In this document: positions 1-6,927 of the stretch, piece after piece
Numbering within the stretch: the first letter of the stretch is position 1
How the letters are laid out: every line of letters starts with the position of its first letter
Assembly (NCBI GenBank): GCA_030832235.1
Contig: JAURJO010000137.1
Location: 1-15,600, forward strand
Length of the DNA stretch: 15,600 nucleotides
Direction of reading: 5' to 3'
From: Verrucomicrobiota bacterium
GTDB taxonomy: Bacteria > Verrucomicrobiota > Verrucomicrobiia > Opitutales > Opitutaceae
Translations under genes and position numbers: made by a program
The notes under the pieces: generated by a model
Seen by the model: the letters and a program-made list of their open reading frames with translations, nothing else
Told to the model about the DNA's origin: nothing
Database searches by the model: none

Positions 1-609
1 CGTGCCCTGCAGCTTCTCGTCGACGGTGCGGCGCATCTCCTCGAGCTTCGCGGTGTTGTCGGCCTGCAGCTGACCGAGCTTGGCCTCCACTGCCTGACGC
101 AGCTCCTCGAACTTGCGGTCGAGCCGGTCCGACAGGGCGCCTGCCTGGGTGGCGGCCGTCTCCTGGTGGCGGCGCTGCGCCTCGGCCGATTCGGCCGCTT
201 GCTTCTGCAGCGAATCGCGGAGATCGCGGAATGCCTGGGAAAGCTCCGTGCGCGTCTTCTGCGCGGAGTCCGCCTGGGTGGCGCCGAATTCCGCCAGGCT
301 CCGGCTGAACGCCTCCAGTTGTGTCTGCAGCTGCGTCGCGTTGTCGGCCAGCCGGCGCTCCACCGCTTCACGGGATTGGGCGAGGGTGGCCCCGAGTTCG
401 GCGCGGAGCCCGCGCGATTGTTCCTCCGCCGCCTGGCGGCTGAGCCCGAATTCGTCCTTGAGCGTGCGCTCCCCGCGTTCCTGCAGGCGCTCGATCAGTT
501 CCAGCTTGGGCGCGAGGGCGGCGCCCGCCGCGTCGCCGGCGCCGCGCCGCACCAGCACGACGAGCAACCCCACCGCCAACGTTGCCAGCAAGAGGATCGC
601 GATCTCCAT
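1..609 (-). CDS. rmuC: DNA recombination protein RmuC, N-terminal part (cut by window edge)
   Basis: The visible 203 residues begin with a hydrophobic segment (about residues 3-20, ILLLATLAVGLLVVLV), followed by a long charged, Gln/Glu/Arg-rich stretch with heptad character (about residues 35-203) typical of a coiled coil. The last visible residues include RRTVDEKLQ, which matches the conserved junction before the nuclease-like core domain of RmuC proteins. That core domain lies beyond base 1, so no catalytic residues can be checked. RmuC family members are membrane-anchored proteins that limit inverted-repeat recombination and are predicted to be nucleases. I chose ATG at 609 because the hydrophobic anchor then starts at once; an in-frame ATG at 618 adds three residues (MRA). 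Neither start has a clear Shine-Dalgarno site. The gene is divergent from the dehydrogenase at 1051. Identity is fairly secure from the architecture and the junction motif. Confidence 0.85.
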   Translation of the reverse strand, partial: MEIAILLLATLAVGLLVVLVRRGAGDAAGAALAPKLELIERLQERGERTLKDEFGLSRQAAEEQSRGLRAELGATLAQSREAVERRLADNATQLQTQLEAFSRSLAEFGATQADSAQKTRTELSQAFRDLRDSLQKQAAESAEAQRRHQETAATQAGALSDRLDRKFEELRQAVEAKLGQLQADNTAKLEEMRRTVDEKLQGT

Positions 610-738
610 GGCGCGCATCGTGGGAGGGGCAAATGCCGACGCCAAGCCTCGGTCGTCGTGATTTGCCAATGTAGCAGCGTTTCGTTCCAAACGGGTAATG
701 GTCCCAAGGCGCGACACAGGAGGCCCTTCGCGCAAGAT

Positions 739-763
739 GGCCACGTGGCTTGGTGTAGCTGGA
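739..763 (+). repeat. Dispersed repeat: palindrome followed by GGTGTAGC, copy 1
   Basis: The perfect 10-bp palindrome GCCACGTGGC (740-749) is followed by TTGGTGTAGCTGG. A related unit at 15194-15215 has the palindrome GGCCATGGCC followed by CGGTGTAGCCG. The shared order (self-complementary core, then GGTGTAGC, then a pyrimidine and G) suggests a dispersed intergenic repeat rather than chance. No function is visible. Confidence 0.4.
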
Positions 764-786
764 ATCGCTGACCCAGCGTAGGCGGT

Positions 787-809
787 AACCGCGGCGGCCG
801 AAGGCGGTT
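787..809. repeat. Hairpin-forming inverted repeat
   Basis: AACCGC (787-792) and GCGGTT (804-809) form a 6-bp stem around an 11-nt loop. Just upstream, and overlapping the left arm, GCGGTAACCGC is a second perfect inverted repeat with 5-bp arms. Because rmuC and the dehydrogenase both read away from here, this is unlikely to be a terminator for either. It is more likely an intergenic repeat or protein-binding palindrome. Confidence 0.35.
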
Positions 810-848
810 CGGAGCCAGTTGGAGTTCGCGGATTAATTCAGCGGGTCT

Positions 849-861
849 GTCACCACGAAAT
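849..861 (-). repeat. ATTTCGTGGTGAC element, copy shared with 15490-15502
   Basis: On the minus strand this reads ATTTCGTGGTGAC, identical over 13 bases to the end of the 9-bp-period repeat near 15490. It appears to be a truncated copy of that repeat family in opposite orientation. Confidence 0.45.
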
Positions 862-980
862 CCCGGGGATCGGGAGGGGAAGCCGTGAAACAAATCAATT
901 GCCCGAAACCGAGCTGCACGGCCGGCGGCGGTTCTGCGCGATTCGAGTGCGGGAAATATTTGGCGCGTTTGGCGAAATTC

Positions 981-1010
981 CGTGTTCATCCGTGTCCATC
1001 CGTGGTTAAA
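981..1010 (+). repeat. 10-bp-period direct repeat, copy 1
   Basis: Three consecutive decamers start CGTGT, CGTGT and CGTGG: CGTGTTCATC (981-990), CGTGTCCATC (991-1000), then CGTGGTTAAA (1001-1010). A related copy lies on the opposite strand at 2247-2275. The repeat ends 40 bp before the dehydrogenase start and would be in its leader or promoter. An in-frame ATG at 982 sits inside the repeat and would give a repeat-encoded N-terminal extension, which argues against that ATG as the start. Confidence 0.65.
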
Positions 1011-1050
1011 CCGAGGACTTCGGTTCCGTCCCATTTCCTCGTCCCCTTTC

Positions 1051-2091
1051 ATGAAAGCTCTCCTCCTCACCGCGTCTTCGCGTCTCGAATATGTTGATTT
1101 CCCGGAGCCTCGTCCGGCGGATGACGAGGTGCTCGTGCGCATCCACGCCTGCGGCATCTGCGGAAGCGACATCCACGGTTGGGACGGATCGACCGGTCGG
1201 CGCCATCCGCCGCTGATCATGGGGCACGAGGCGTCCGGCGAAGTCGCCGCGGCGGGGCCGCGCGTGACCGGCTGGCGGAAGGGCGACCGCGTGACGTTCG
1301 ATTCCACGATCTCCTGCGGCGCGTGCCGCTTCTGCGCGACGGGTGCGGTGAACCTTTGTGAAAACCGTCGCGTCGTGGGAGTGGCGCCGAAGGAGTTCCG
1401 TCAGCACGGCGCGTTCGCCGAGTACCTGGCGATTCCCGCGCGCATCCTCTACCGGTTGCCGGACTCCCTGCCTTACGACGAGGCGGCGATGGTGGAGCCG
1501 GTCTCGATCGCCGTGCACGCGGTGAAGCGTACGCCGATCGCGCCCGGTGCGACCGCGGTCGTCATCGGTAGCGGCATGATCGGGCTGCTTGTGATCCAGG
1601 CCCTGCGCTGGGCGGGCGCCACGCGTGTGATCGCCGTGGACCTCGCGGATTCGCGGCTGGAGCTGGCGCGTCGGCTCGGCGCCACGCACACCATCAACTC
1701 CGGTTCCGCTGACGCGGCCGCCGAGGTCGCGCGGCTCACAGACGGCCTCGGTGCCGATCTCGCGTTCGAGGTGGTCGGGTTTGGTCCGACCCTCAATCTT
1801 GCGCTCGGCGTTTTGAAGCGCGGCGGATCGTGCGTGCTGGTGGGAAACCTGGCCCCGCGCACGCAGGACTTCCCCCTGCAGGCGGTGGTGACGAAAGAAC
1901 TCACGCTCCTCGGGTCCTGCGCCAGCGCGGGCGAGTATCCCCTTTGCCTCGATCTCATTTCGCGCCGCGTGATCGACGTGCGGCCGATGATCGAGACCGT
2001 GGCGCCGCTCGCGGACGGCGCGACGTGGTTCGAGCGCCTCAGCGCGAAGGATGGCGGGCGCTATATGAAGGTGATTCTCACGCCCGGCTGA
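1051..2091 (+). CDS. Zinc-dependent alcohol/polyol dehydrogenase (MDR family)
   Basis: The 346-residue protein is a normal-length medium-chain dehydrogenase, expected to oxidise a sugar alcohol or related secondary alcohol with NAD(P)+ in the cytoplasm. Catalytic-zinc ligands are visible as Cys37 in CGICGSD and His59-Glu60 in MGHE, with Glu149 in VEP. The structural-zinc lobe has all four cysteines (Cys89, Cys92, Cys95, Cys103). The Rossmann nucleotide-binding loop is GSGMIG at 173-178, so both domains are complete. The ATG at 1051 is preferred because MKALLLTAS is a typical family N-terminus; an upstream in-frame ATG at 982 falls inside a dispersed repeat. No strong Shine-Dalgarno is present. 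The closest families by eye are sorbitol, galactitol-1-phosphate and threonine dehydrogenases, but substrate cannot be assigned. The gene stands alone, flanked by repeat-rich DNA on both sides. Confidence 0.9.
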   Translation: MKALLLTASSRLEYVDFPEPRPADDEVLVRIHACGICGSDIHGWDGSTGRRHPPLIMGHEASGEVAAAGPRVTGWRKGDRVTFDSTISCGACRFCATGAVNLCENRRVVGVAPKEFRQHGAFAEYLAIPARILYRLPDSLPYDEAAMVEPVSIAVHAVKRTPIAPGATAVVIGSGMIGLLVIQALRWAGATRVIAVDLADSRLELARRLGATHTINSGSADAAAEVARLTDGLGADLAFEVVGFGPTLNLALGVLKRGGSCVLVGNLAPRTQDFPLQAVVTKELTLLGSCASAGEYPLCLDLISRRVIDVRPMIETVAPLADGATWFERLSAKDGGRYMKVILTPG

Positions 2092-2143
2092 ACGGCGCCC
2101 AAAGTGATCCGTAGGGAAGAAGGCCGGACTTTGCCCACGGAAC

Positions 2144-2171
2144 GCCCGCCTTCACCGAGCCTACGGCGGGC
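2144..2171 (-). repeat. 28-nt hairpin repeat (REP-like), copy 1
   Basis: Perfect 7-bp arms GCCCGCC (2144-2150) and GGCGGGC (2165-2171) enclose a 14-nt loop that reads GTAGGCTCGGTGAA on the minus strand. The plus-strand element at 15271-15298 has the related loop ATAGGGCCGGCGAA and arms in which a C-G pair and a G-C pair are both replaced by T-A pairs. That compensation supports a conserved structure. It lies 53 bp after the dehydrogenase stop and could also terminate its transcript, though no T-run follows. Confidence 0.7.
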
Positions 2172-2246
2172 AGACCCGGAAAACGCGAAAACCGGTCGAA
2201 TACGGTGTGGGTACTGCGTTATCCAGTTTCGAAGGCTCCGGTGAGC

Positions 2247-2275
2247 AACCACCAAGGGACACGAATGGACACGAA
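2247..2275 (-). repeat. 10-bp-period direct repeat, copy 2 (inverted)
   Basis: On the minus strand this reads CTTCGTGTCCATTCGTGTCC followed by CTTGGTGGTT, the same phrase as at 981-1010 (CGTGTCCATC, then CGTGGTT) with one extended unit. It lies in a non-coding gap, with no gene start close by, so it is more likely a mobile or structural repeat than a gene-specific regulatory site. Confidence 0.65.
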
Positions 2276-2558
2276 GGCTTCCGAACCGAGTCCGATGTAG
2301 CCGCGGATTATCTCGGGAAACACCGCGGAAGTTCCGAACGTCGGGAACCGAGGTCGCATCCGATGCGTGCGTCGGAAGCTGGCGCTTGTTGAATCGGAGC
2401 GGACCCCTTGCGCCTTGTGCGCCTTCTTGCGGCCATCCCGGTAGTCGGTCGTGAAACATGCGCGTAAGACGCGGATGGGTCGAGAGGCACGGTGGAACGG
2501 GCGGTGCATGAGCTTTCGTTTGCCTAGGCGGAGCGGTGGGGGCATCCGTTTCGGCAGC

Positions 2559-3236
2559 ATGAAGGCGTCCGATTATTTCTCGCTGCCGCCGTCGTTGGCG
2601 CGGTTCGCGGGGTTTTTCCGTCCCGAGGCGCCGCCTTGGGAGTGGGTGGCGCAAATCGACATCGCGCTCGCGGAGTTGCCGGAGCCTCCGCGACGCGAGC
2701 TGCCTCCTGGTGTTCACGTGGAAGGCCGCGTGCGGCTGGGGGAGGGTGTGCGATTGCCGCCTTACGCGACGTTGATCGGTCCGATTTGGCTGGGCGCGGG
2801 CTGCGACATTCGCCCTGGCGCGTTCCTGCGCGGCGGGGTGATCGCCGGCGAGGGCTGCGTGTTCGGGCACGCAAGCGAGTTCAAGCACTGCCTGTTCCTC
2901 GACGCCGTGCAGGTGCCGCACCTCAGCTACGTGGGTGATTCGGTCCTGGGCAACCGCGCCCACCTCGGGGCCGGGGCCGTGTGTTCCAACCTCCGGCTCG
3001 ACCAGCGCAACGTGGTCATCCGAGCGCCAGAGGGCTCGTACGACACGGGGATCCAGAAGCTCGGCGCGATCCTCGGCGACGGCGCGGAGGTGGGGTGCAA
3101 CGCCGTGCTCAACCCCGGCGCGGTGCTCGGCAAGCGCGCGCTGGTCATGCCCGCGATGGCTTTCGCGGGGGTTTTGCCGTCGGCGACGATCGCGCACGCG
3201 CGCGCGGACATCCGTCTGATCCCGCGGCGGGACTGA
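2559..3236 (+). CDS. Left-handed beta-helix protein resembling the GlmU acetyltransferase domain
   Basis: This 225-residue protein has a short N-terminal helical region (about 1-45), then hexapeptide-type repeats from about 51 to 200 (for example LGAGCDIRPGAFLRGGVIA), the signature of left-handed parallel beta-helix acyltransferases. The stretch VPHLSYVGDSVLGN (119-132) followed by HLGAGAVCSN (135-144) closely parallels the GlmU acetyltransferase site; His121 sits where E. coli GlmU has its catalytic His363. No nucleotidyltransferase domain precedes it, so it is not a full GlmU. It may be an acetyl- or acyltransferase for a sugar nucleotide, or a structural relative. The ATG at 2559 is chosen because family-like sequence begins there; ATGs at 2508 and 2451 are alternatives. 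It is followed by trpS after about 50 bp, probably in one operon. The fold is secure; the substrate is unknown. Confidence 0.8.
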   Translation: MKASDYFSLPPSLARFAGFFRPEAPPWEWVAQIDIALAELPEPPRRELPPGVHVEGRVRLGEGVRLPPYATLIGPIWLGAGCDIRPGAFLRGGVIAGEGCVFGHASEFKHCLFLDAVQVPHLSYVGDSVLGNRAHLGAGAVCSNLRLDQRNVVIRAPEGSYDTGIQKLGAILGDGAEVGCNAVLNPGAVLGKRALVMPAMAFAGVLPSATIAHARADIRLIPRRD

Positions 3237-3286
3237 AAACGGGCTGGTTCTCCGGCGCCCGAGAGGTTCTTTTGGCCCACCAACGC

Positions 3287-4252
3287 ATGCGCACCCTCAC
3301 CGGCATCCAACCCTCGGGCACGCTCCACATCGGCAATTACTTCGGCGCGATGCGCCCGGCGATCGAGGCGCAGACCCGCGGCGAGTGCTTTTACTTTATC
3401 GCGGACTACCACTCGATGACGTCGCTCCTCGACCCCGAGGAGCGCCGGCGCAATACCCTCGGAGTGGCGCTGGACTGGCTGGCGTGCGGACTCGACCCGG
3501 CCCGCAGCGTACTCTGGCGCCAGAGTGACGTGCCCGAGGTCGCGGAACTCGCTTGGATCCTCGGCACGCTCACGCCCATGGGGCTGTTGGAGCGCGCACA
3601 CAGTTACAAGGACAAGACCGCCAAGGGCATTTCGCCCAATTTCGGGTTGTTCGCCTACCCGGTGCTGATGGCGGCCGACATTCTGCTCTACGACACCAAC
3701 CGCGTGCCGGTGGGACGCGACCAGAAGCAGCACCTGGAGATGACCCGCGACATCGCGATCAAATTCAACCTCACCTACGGCGAGACGCTCGTCGTGCCCG
3801 AGGCCGAGATCCGCGACGATCTCGCGGTGGTGCCGGGACTCGACGGACAGAAGATGAGCAAGAGCTACGGCAACACGATCGATATCTTCGGTGACGAGAA
3901 GGTCCTCCGGAAGCGGATCATGGGCATCGTCATGGATTCGCGTCCGCCGGCGGAGCCCAAGCCCGACGCCGACCGCAACCTCGCCATCCAGTTGCTGCGC
4001 CTCTTCGCGCCGGCCGACGTGTCGAAGGACTTTGAGGACCGTCTGCGCGCGGGCGGGCTCGGTTACGGCGATCTGAAGAAGGCGCTTTTCGAGCATTACT
4101 GGAACACCTTCAGCGCGGCACGTGCGCGGCGGGCGGAGCTCGCGGCCAATCTCGACCACGTCAACGCGGTGCTGCGCGACGGCGCCGAGCGCGCGCGGGC
4201 GGTCGCCGACGGCGTGCTCGCCCGGGTGCGCCGCGCCAGCGGGCTCCGTTAG
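3287..4252 (+). CDS. trpS: Tryptophan--tRNA ligase
   Basis: This 321-residue cytoplasmic class I aminoacyl-tRNA synthetase charges tRNA-Trp with tryptophan. The HIGH-type signature is HIGN at residues 14-17 inside GIQPSGTLHIGNYFGA, and KMSKS is present at 189-193. Other TrpRS blocks are visible, including YPVLMAADILLYD and VPVGRDQKQHLEMTRDIA, and the length is normal for bacterial TrpRS. The ATG at 3287 starts immediately before the conserved TGIQPSG block. An in-frame TTG at 3272 preceded by GAGAGG (3261-3266, 5-nt spacer) is a plausible alternative adding five residues. The gene follows the beta-helix gene and ends 22 bp before the decarboxylase start, suggesting co-transcription. No T-box or attenuator-like leader is evident in the short gap upstream. 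Identification is secure. Confidence 0.97.
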   Translation: MRTLTGIQPSGTLHIGNYFGAMRPAIEAQTRGECFYFIADYHSMTSLLDPEERRRNTLGVALDWLACGLDPARSVLWRQSDVPEVAELAWILGTLTPMGLLERAHSYKDKTAKGISPNFGLFAYPVLMAADILLYDTNRVPVGRDQKQHLEMTRDIAIKFNLTYGETLVVPEAEIRDDLAVVPGLDGQKMSKSYGNTIDIFGDEKVLRKRIMGIVMDSRPPAEPKPDADRNLAIQLLRLFAPADVSKDFEDRLRAGGLGYGDLKKALFEHYWNTFSAARARRAELAANLDHVNAVLRDGAERARAVADGVLARVRRASGLR

Positions 4253-4274
4253 CGTTCCCCTTTTCCGCGCGGCC

Positions 4275-5702
4275 ATGACCCCCGAGGAATTTCGCCGGCG
4301 CGGGCATGAACTGGTCGATCTGATCGCTGATTACCGCGCGGGTATCGCGTCGCGTCCGGTTCGTCCGCCCACCCGTCCCGGCGAGATCAGGCAACGCCTG
4401 CCGTCCATGCCGCCGGAGCAGCCGGAGTCGTTCGACGATGTGCTGCGCGATGTGCGCGACGTTATCCTGCCCGGCCTCACGCATTGGCAGCATCCGTCGT
4501 TTTTCGGCTACTTTCCGGCCAATGCGGAACTGTCGTCGGTCTTGGGCGACCAGCTGAGCTCGGGTCTCGGCGTGATCGGCCTCGCGTGGCAATCAGGTCC
4601 GGCGCTCACCGAGCTCGAGGAGGTGGTGACCGGTTGGTTGCGCCGGATGATAGGTCTCTCCAACGGCTGGAGCGGTGTGATTCAGGACACGGCGTCGACG
4701 TCCTCGCTGGTCGCGCTGTTGTGCGCCCGGGAGAGGGCGAGCGGGTTCGCGTCGACGGGCGGCGGCCTGCAGGGGATGCCGGCGCCGCTGGCGGTCTATT
4801 ATTCGGCGCAGGCCCACAGTTCCGTCGAAAAGGCGGCGCTTCTGGCCGGCTTTGGGCGCGCCAACCTGCGGGCGGTGGCGACCGATGCGTCTCACGCGCT
4901 GGATCCGGCCGCGCTCGCGGCGGCGATCTCGGAGGATCGCGCGCGCGGGGTGGTGCCGGCGGCGATTGTGGCGACAACCGGCACGACGGCTTCTACGGCT
5001 ATGGACCCGGTCGCGGCGATCGCGGCGATCGCGCGGCGCGAGGGCGCGTGGTTGCATGTCGACGCCGCGATGGCGGGTTCGGCGATGATCCTGCCGGAAT
5101 GCCGCGGGATGTGGGAGGGAGTCGAGGGCGCCGATTCGGTCGTTCTGAACGCGCACAAGTGGCTCGGGGTCGTCTTCGATTGTTCGGTCTATTACGTCCG
5201 CGATCCGGAACTCCTCGTGCGGGTGATGAACACGAGCCCCAGCTACCTGCGGAGCAACGTCGACGGCGAAGTGCGCAACTACCGCGACTGGGGTATCCCG
5301 CTCGGACGGCGCTTCCGGGCACTGAAACTATGGTTCCTCATTCGCGAGCAAGGCGTCGCGGGACTCGCCGCGCGCTTGCGGCGCGATCTGGCGAACGCCC
5401 GCTGGCTTGAGACGGAGGTCAAGGCCGCGACGTCGGAAGGCTGGCGGGTCGTCGCGCCGGTTCCCCTGCAGACGGTGTGCGTGCGCCACGAGCCTGCGGG
5501 TTTGTCGGCCGAGGCTCTGGACGCCCACACGCTGGAGTGGGTGGAGAGAATCAACGCGTCCGGCGCGGCTTACCTCACGCCGGCGAAACTCGACGGTCGC
5601 TGGATGGCGCGGATTTCGATCGGCGGCCTCCTCACGGACCGCGCCGAGGTCGCCGCGCTGTGGGCGCGGATGCGGGATGAGGCGGGCGGGATCAGCCCTT
5701 GA
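4275..5702 (+). CDS. PLP-dependent group II amino-acid decarboxylase (aromatic-amino-acid decarboxylase-like)
   Basis: The 475-residue protein has the full architecture of the aromatic-L-amino-acid/glutamate decarboxylase family, cytoplasmic enzymes that convert an amino acid to its amine and CO2. Visible residues include His181 in AQAHSSVEKA (stacks on the cofactor ring), TTGTT at 234-238, Asp263 in HVDAAMAGSA (pairs with the pyridine nitrogen) and Lys295 in NAHKW (Schiff base). Tyr324 in SPSYLR matches the catalytic-loop Tyr of animal AADC; a Phe there is associated with aldehyde synthases, so decarboxylation is favoured. IPLGRRFRALKLWF (341-354) is another family block. Met266 replaces the Tyr found in animal enzymes. 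The start is 22 bp after trpS with no Shine-Dalgarno, suggesting coupled expression. Substrate is unproven; aromatic amino acids including tryptophan are plausible. The 3' end overlaps the convergent propeller gene by 11 bp. Confidence 0.9.
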   Translation: MTPEEFRRRGHELVDLIADYRAGIASRPVRPPTRPGEIRQRLPSMPPEQPESFDDVLRDVRDVILPGLTHWQHPSFFGYFPANAELSSVLGDQLSSGLGVIGLAWQSGPALTELEEVVTGWLRRMIGLSNGWSGVIQDTASTSSLVALLCARERASGFASTGGGLQGMPAPLAVYYSAQAHSSVEKAALLAGFGRANLRAVATDASHALDPAALAAAISEDRARGVVPAAIVATTGTTASTAMDPVAAIAAIARREGAWLHVDAAMAGSAMILPECRGMWEGVEGADSVVLNAHKWLGVVFDCSVYYVRDPELLVRVMNTSPSYLRSNVDGEVRNYRDWGIPLGRRFRALKLWFLIREQGVAGLAARLRRDLANARWLETEVKAATSEGWRVVAPVPLQTVCVRHEPAGLSAEALDAHTLEWVERINASGAAYLTPAKLDGRWMARISIGGLLTDRAEVAALWARMRDEAGGISP

Positions 5703-6927
5703 CGTCGTAGCAGTGGATCAGCTCCTGGTCGCGCAGGTAGAGGCGGCCATCTAGCACCACGGGGTGCACCCAGACTTTACCCTGCGGCTTACGCTTCTCG
5801 GTCTGCGGAGACAGTGTGAAGCGGCCCTTTTCCTTCCAGCCGGCCGGAGAGGCCTCGATGAGGACGACGGTGCCCTTTTGCTCCTCGATGCACACGAGGT
5901 GGCCGGCGACGTAGGTGCAGGCGCCCTTGCCGAGCGAGCGGTCCTGCCAGAGTGACTCGCCGGTCTTCCAATCCTGGCAGGTCCAGCCACCGCGGTCGGA
6001 ATGCCCGTAGAGCTTACCGTCGACGAGGATCACGCCGCCGTGATGGTTCACCATCTTGTTGCTCTCGTGGGTCATCGCGGGCTCGGCGCCGCCCAGTTTG
6101 AACTGGCGGCTGCCGGCGTTGTATCCGGCCGTCACGTACACGAGTCCGTCCTGATGGATCGGCGTGGGGATGACGGCCGTGCGGCCGGGAAAGTCGGTCT
6201 GCCAAATCAGCTCCCCCGTCTCGGCCTTCACGCCGAAGAGCCGCTTGGTGACGAGCTGCACGTACTGGCGCTGGCCGTCGTGGGTGACCACGAGGGGGGA
6301 CGAGTACTGCGCGACGTCCTCGACACCCTTCGAGCGCCAAAGGATCTTTCCGGTGCGGCGGTCGAGCGCGGCGAGCGTGCCGTTGGCGCCCCCGGGAGTG
6401 CAGACCACGCGGTCTCCATCGACCAGCACGGACTCGGTGAAGCCTCAGTTCTGGATCTTGCCGCCGAGGTCCTTCACAAAGTCGACGCTCCAGACGGGCT
6501 TGCCGCCGTTGAGCTCCAGGCAAACCAGCCGGCCGTTGCCGGAGACCGCGTAAATGTTTTCACCCGCCACAGTCGGCGTGCAGCGCGGACCATTGCCCCA
6601 GTTGTTCTCATAGACGCGGTCGTCGACGCGGGCGGACCACAGTTTCTTGCCGGTCGCGACATCGACGCAGACCACGTGCTCGCCGTCGTCCATCGCTCCC
6701 ATGGTGTAGAGGCGACCGGCGACGATCGAGAAGCCGGAGTAGCCGAGTCCGGCTTCCTTGGAGACCCAGTGTTGCTTGGGGCCGCCGGCCGGCCACGGGG
6801 CGAGGATCGACTTGTCGGGTGAATGATCGTTGCGATTCGGGCCACGCCACTGCGGCCAGTCGGCGGCGAGCGCGGATGCCGCCAAGGCGAGGCCGAGGAG
6901 CGAAATGGTCAAAGGGGATTTATTCAT
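5692..6927 (-). pseudogene. Secreted PQQ-like beta-propeller protein interrupted by an in-frame TGA
   Basis: The frame spans 411 codons from ATG at 6927 to TGA at 5692, with a single internal TGA at codon 161 (6447-6445). Before it: a signal peptide (MNKSPLTISLLGLALAASALA, cleavage near residue 21 or 22), ADWPQWRGPN typical of verrucomicrobial and planctomycete propeller proteins, and blades with DVATGKKLWS-type repeats. After it: 250 codons continue in the same frame with more blades (LAALDRRTGKILWRS, VKAETGELIWQTDF). Flanking residues read KIQN-stop-GFTESVLVDGD; relatives usually have NWG here, so one G-to-A change of a Trp TGG explains the stop. The protein would be periplasmic or surface-exposed; relatives range from quinoprotein dehydrogenase-like to BamB-like scaffold proteins, and no function is assigned. 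A sequencing error is the main alternative to a real pseudogene. The 3' end overlaps the decarboxylase gene. Confidence 0.8.

Larger units (their letters stand above)
619..1050. other. Intergenic region between divergent rmuC and dehydrogenase genes, with short repeats
   Basis: This 432-bp stretch holds no convincing gene. Translations in it are antisense shadows or extensions with repeat-encoded residues. It contains a palindrome-plus-GGTGTAGC repeat (739-763), a hairpin (787-809), a 13-bp element shared with the right end of the window (849-861) and a 10-bp-period repeat (981-1010). Since both flanking genes read outward, the region must hold both promoters, but I see no convincing -35/-10 pair for either. 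Confidence 0.6.
2092..2558. other. Repeat-rich intergenic region
   Basis: This 467-bp gap after the dehydrogenase shows no credible gene. It contains a 28-nt hairpin repeat (2144-2171), a minus-strand copy of the 10-bp-period repeat (2247-2275) and a short GTAGCCGCGG string (2298-2307) that recurs near 15209. Reading frames entering from the right (starts at 2451 and 2508) could extend the next gene but lack family-like sequence. Confidence 0.55.

Noticed and set aside
166..771. Plus-strand open frames over the rmuC region
   Set aside because: They lie opposite the coiled-coil coding sequence of rmuC, which has an N-terminal membrane anchor and the VDEKLQ junction motif.
982..1050. N-terminal extension of the dehydrogenase from ATG 982
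   Set aside because: The extra 23 residues are encoded by a dispersed 10-bp-period repeat and do not resemble the family N-terminus.
2927..4276. Minus-strand open frame opposite trpS (449 codons)
   Set aside because: It runs antisense to trpS, which carries both class I synthetase signatures, and its composition is shadow-like.
6445..6447. TGA read as Trp or selenocysteine in the propeller gene
   Set aside because: Neighbouring genes end with TGA and use TGG for Trp, the site is a Trp in the family, and I see no selenocysteine insertion hairpin just after it.
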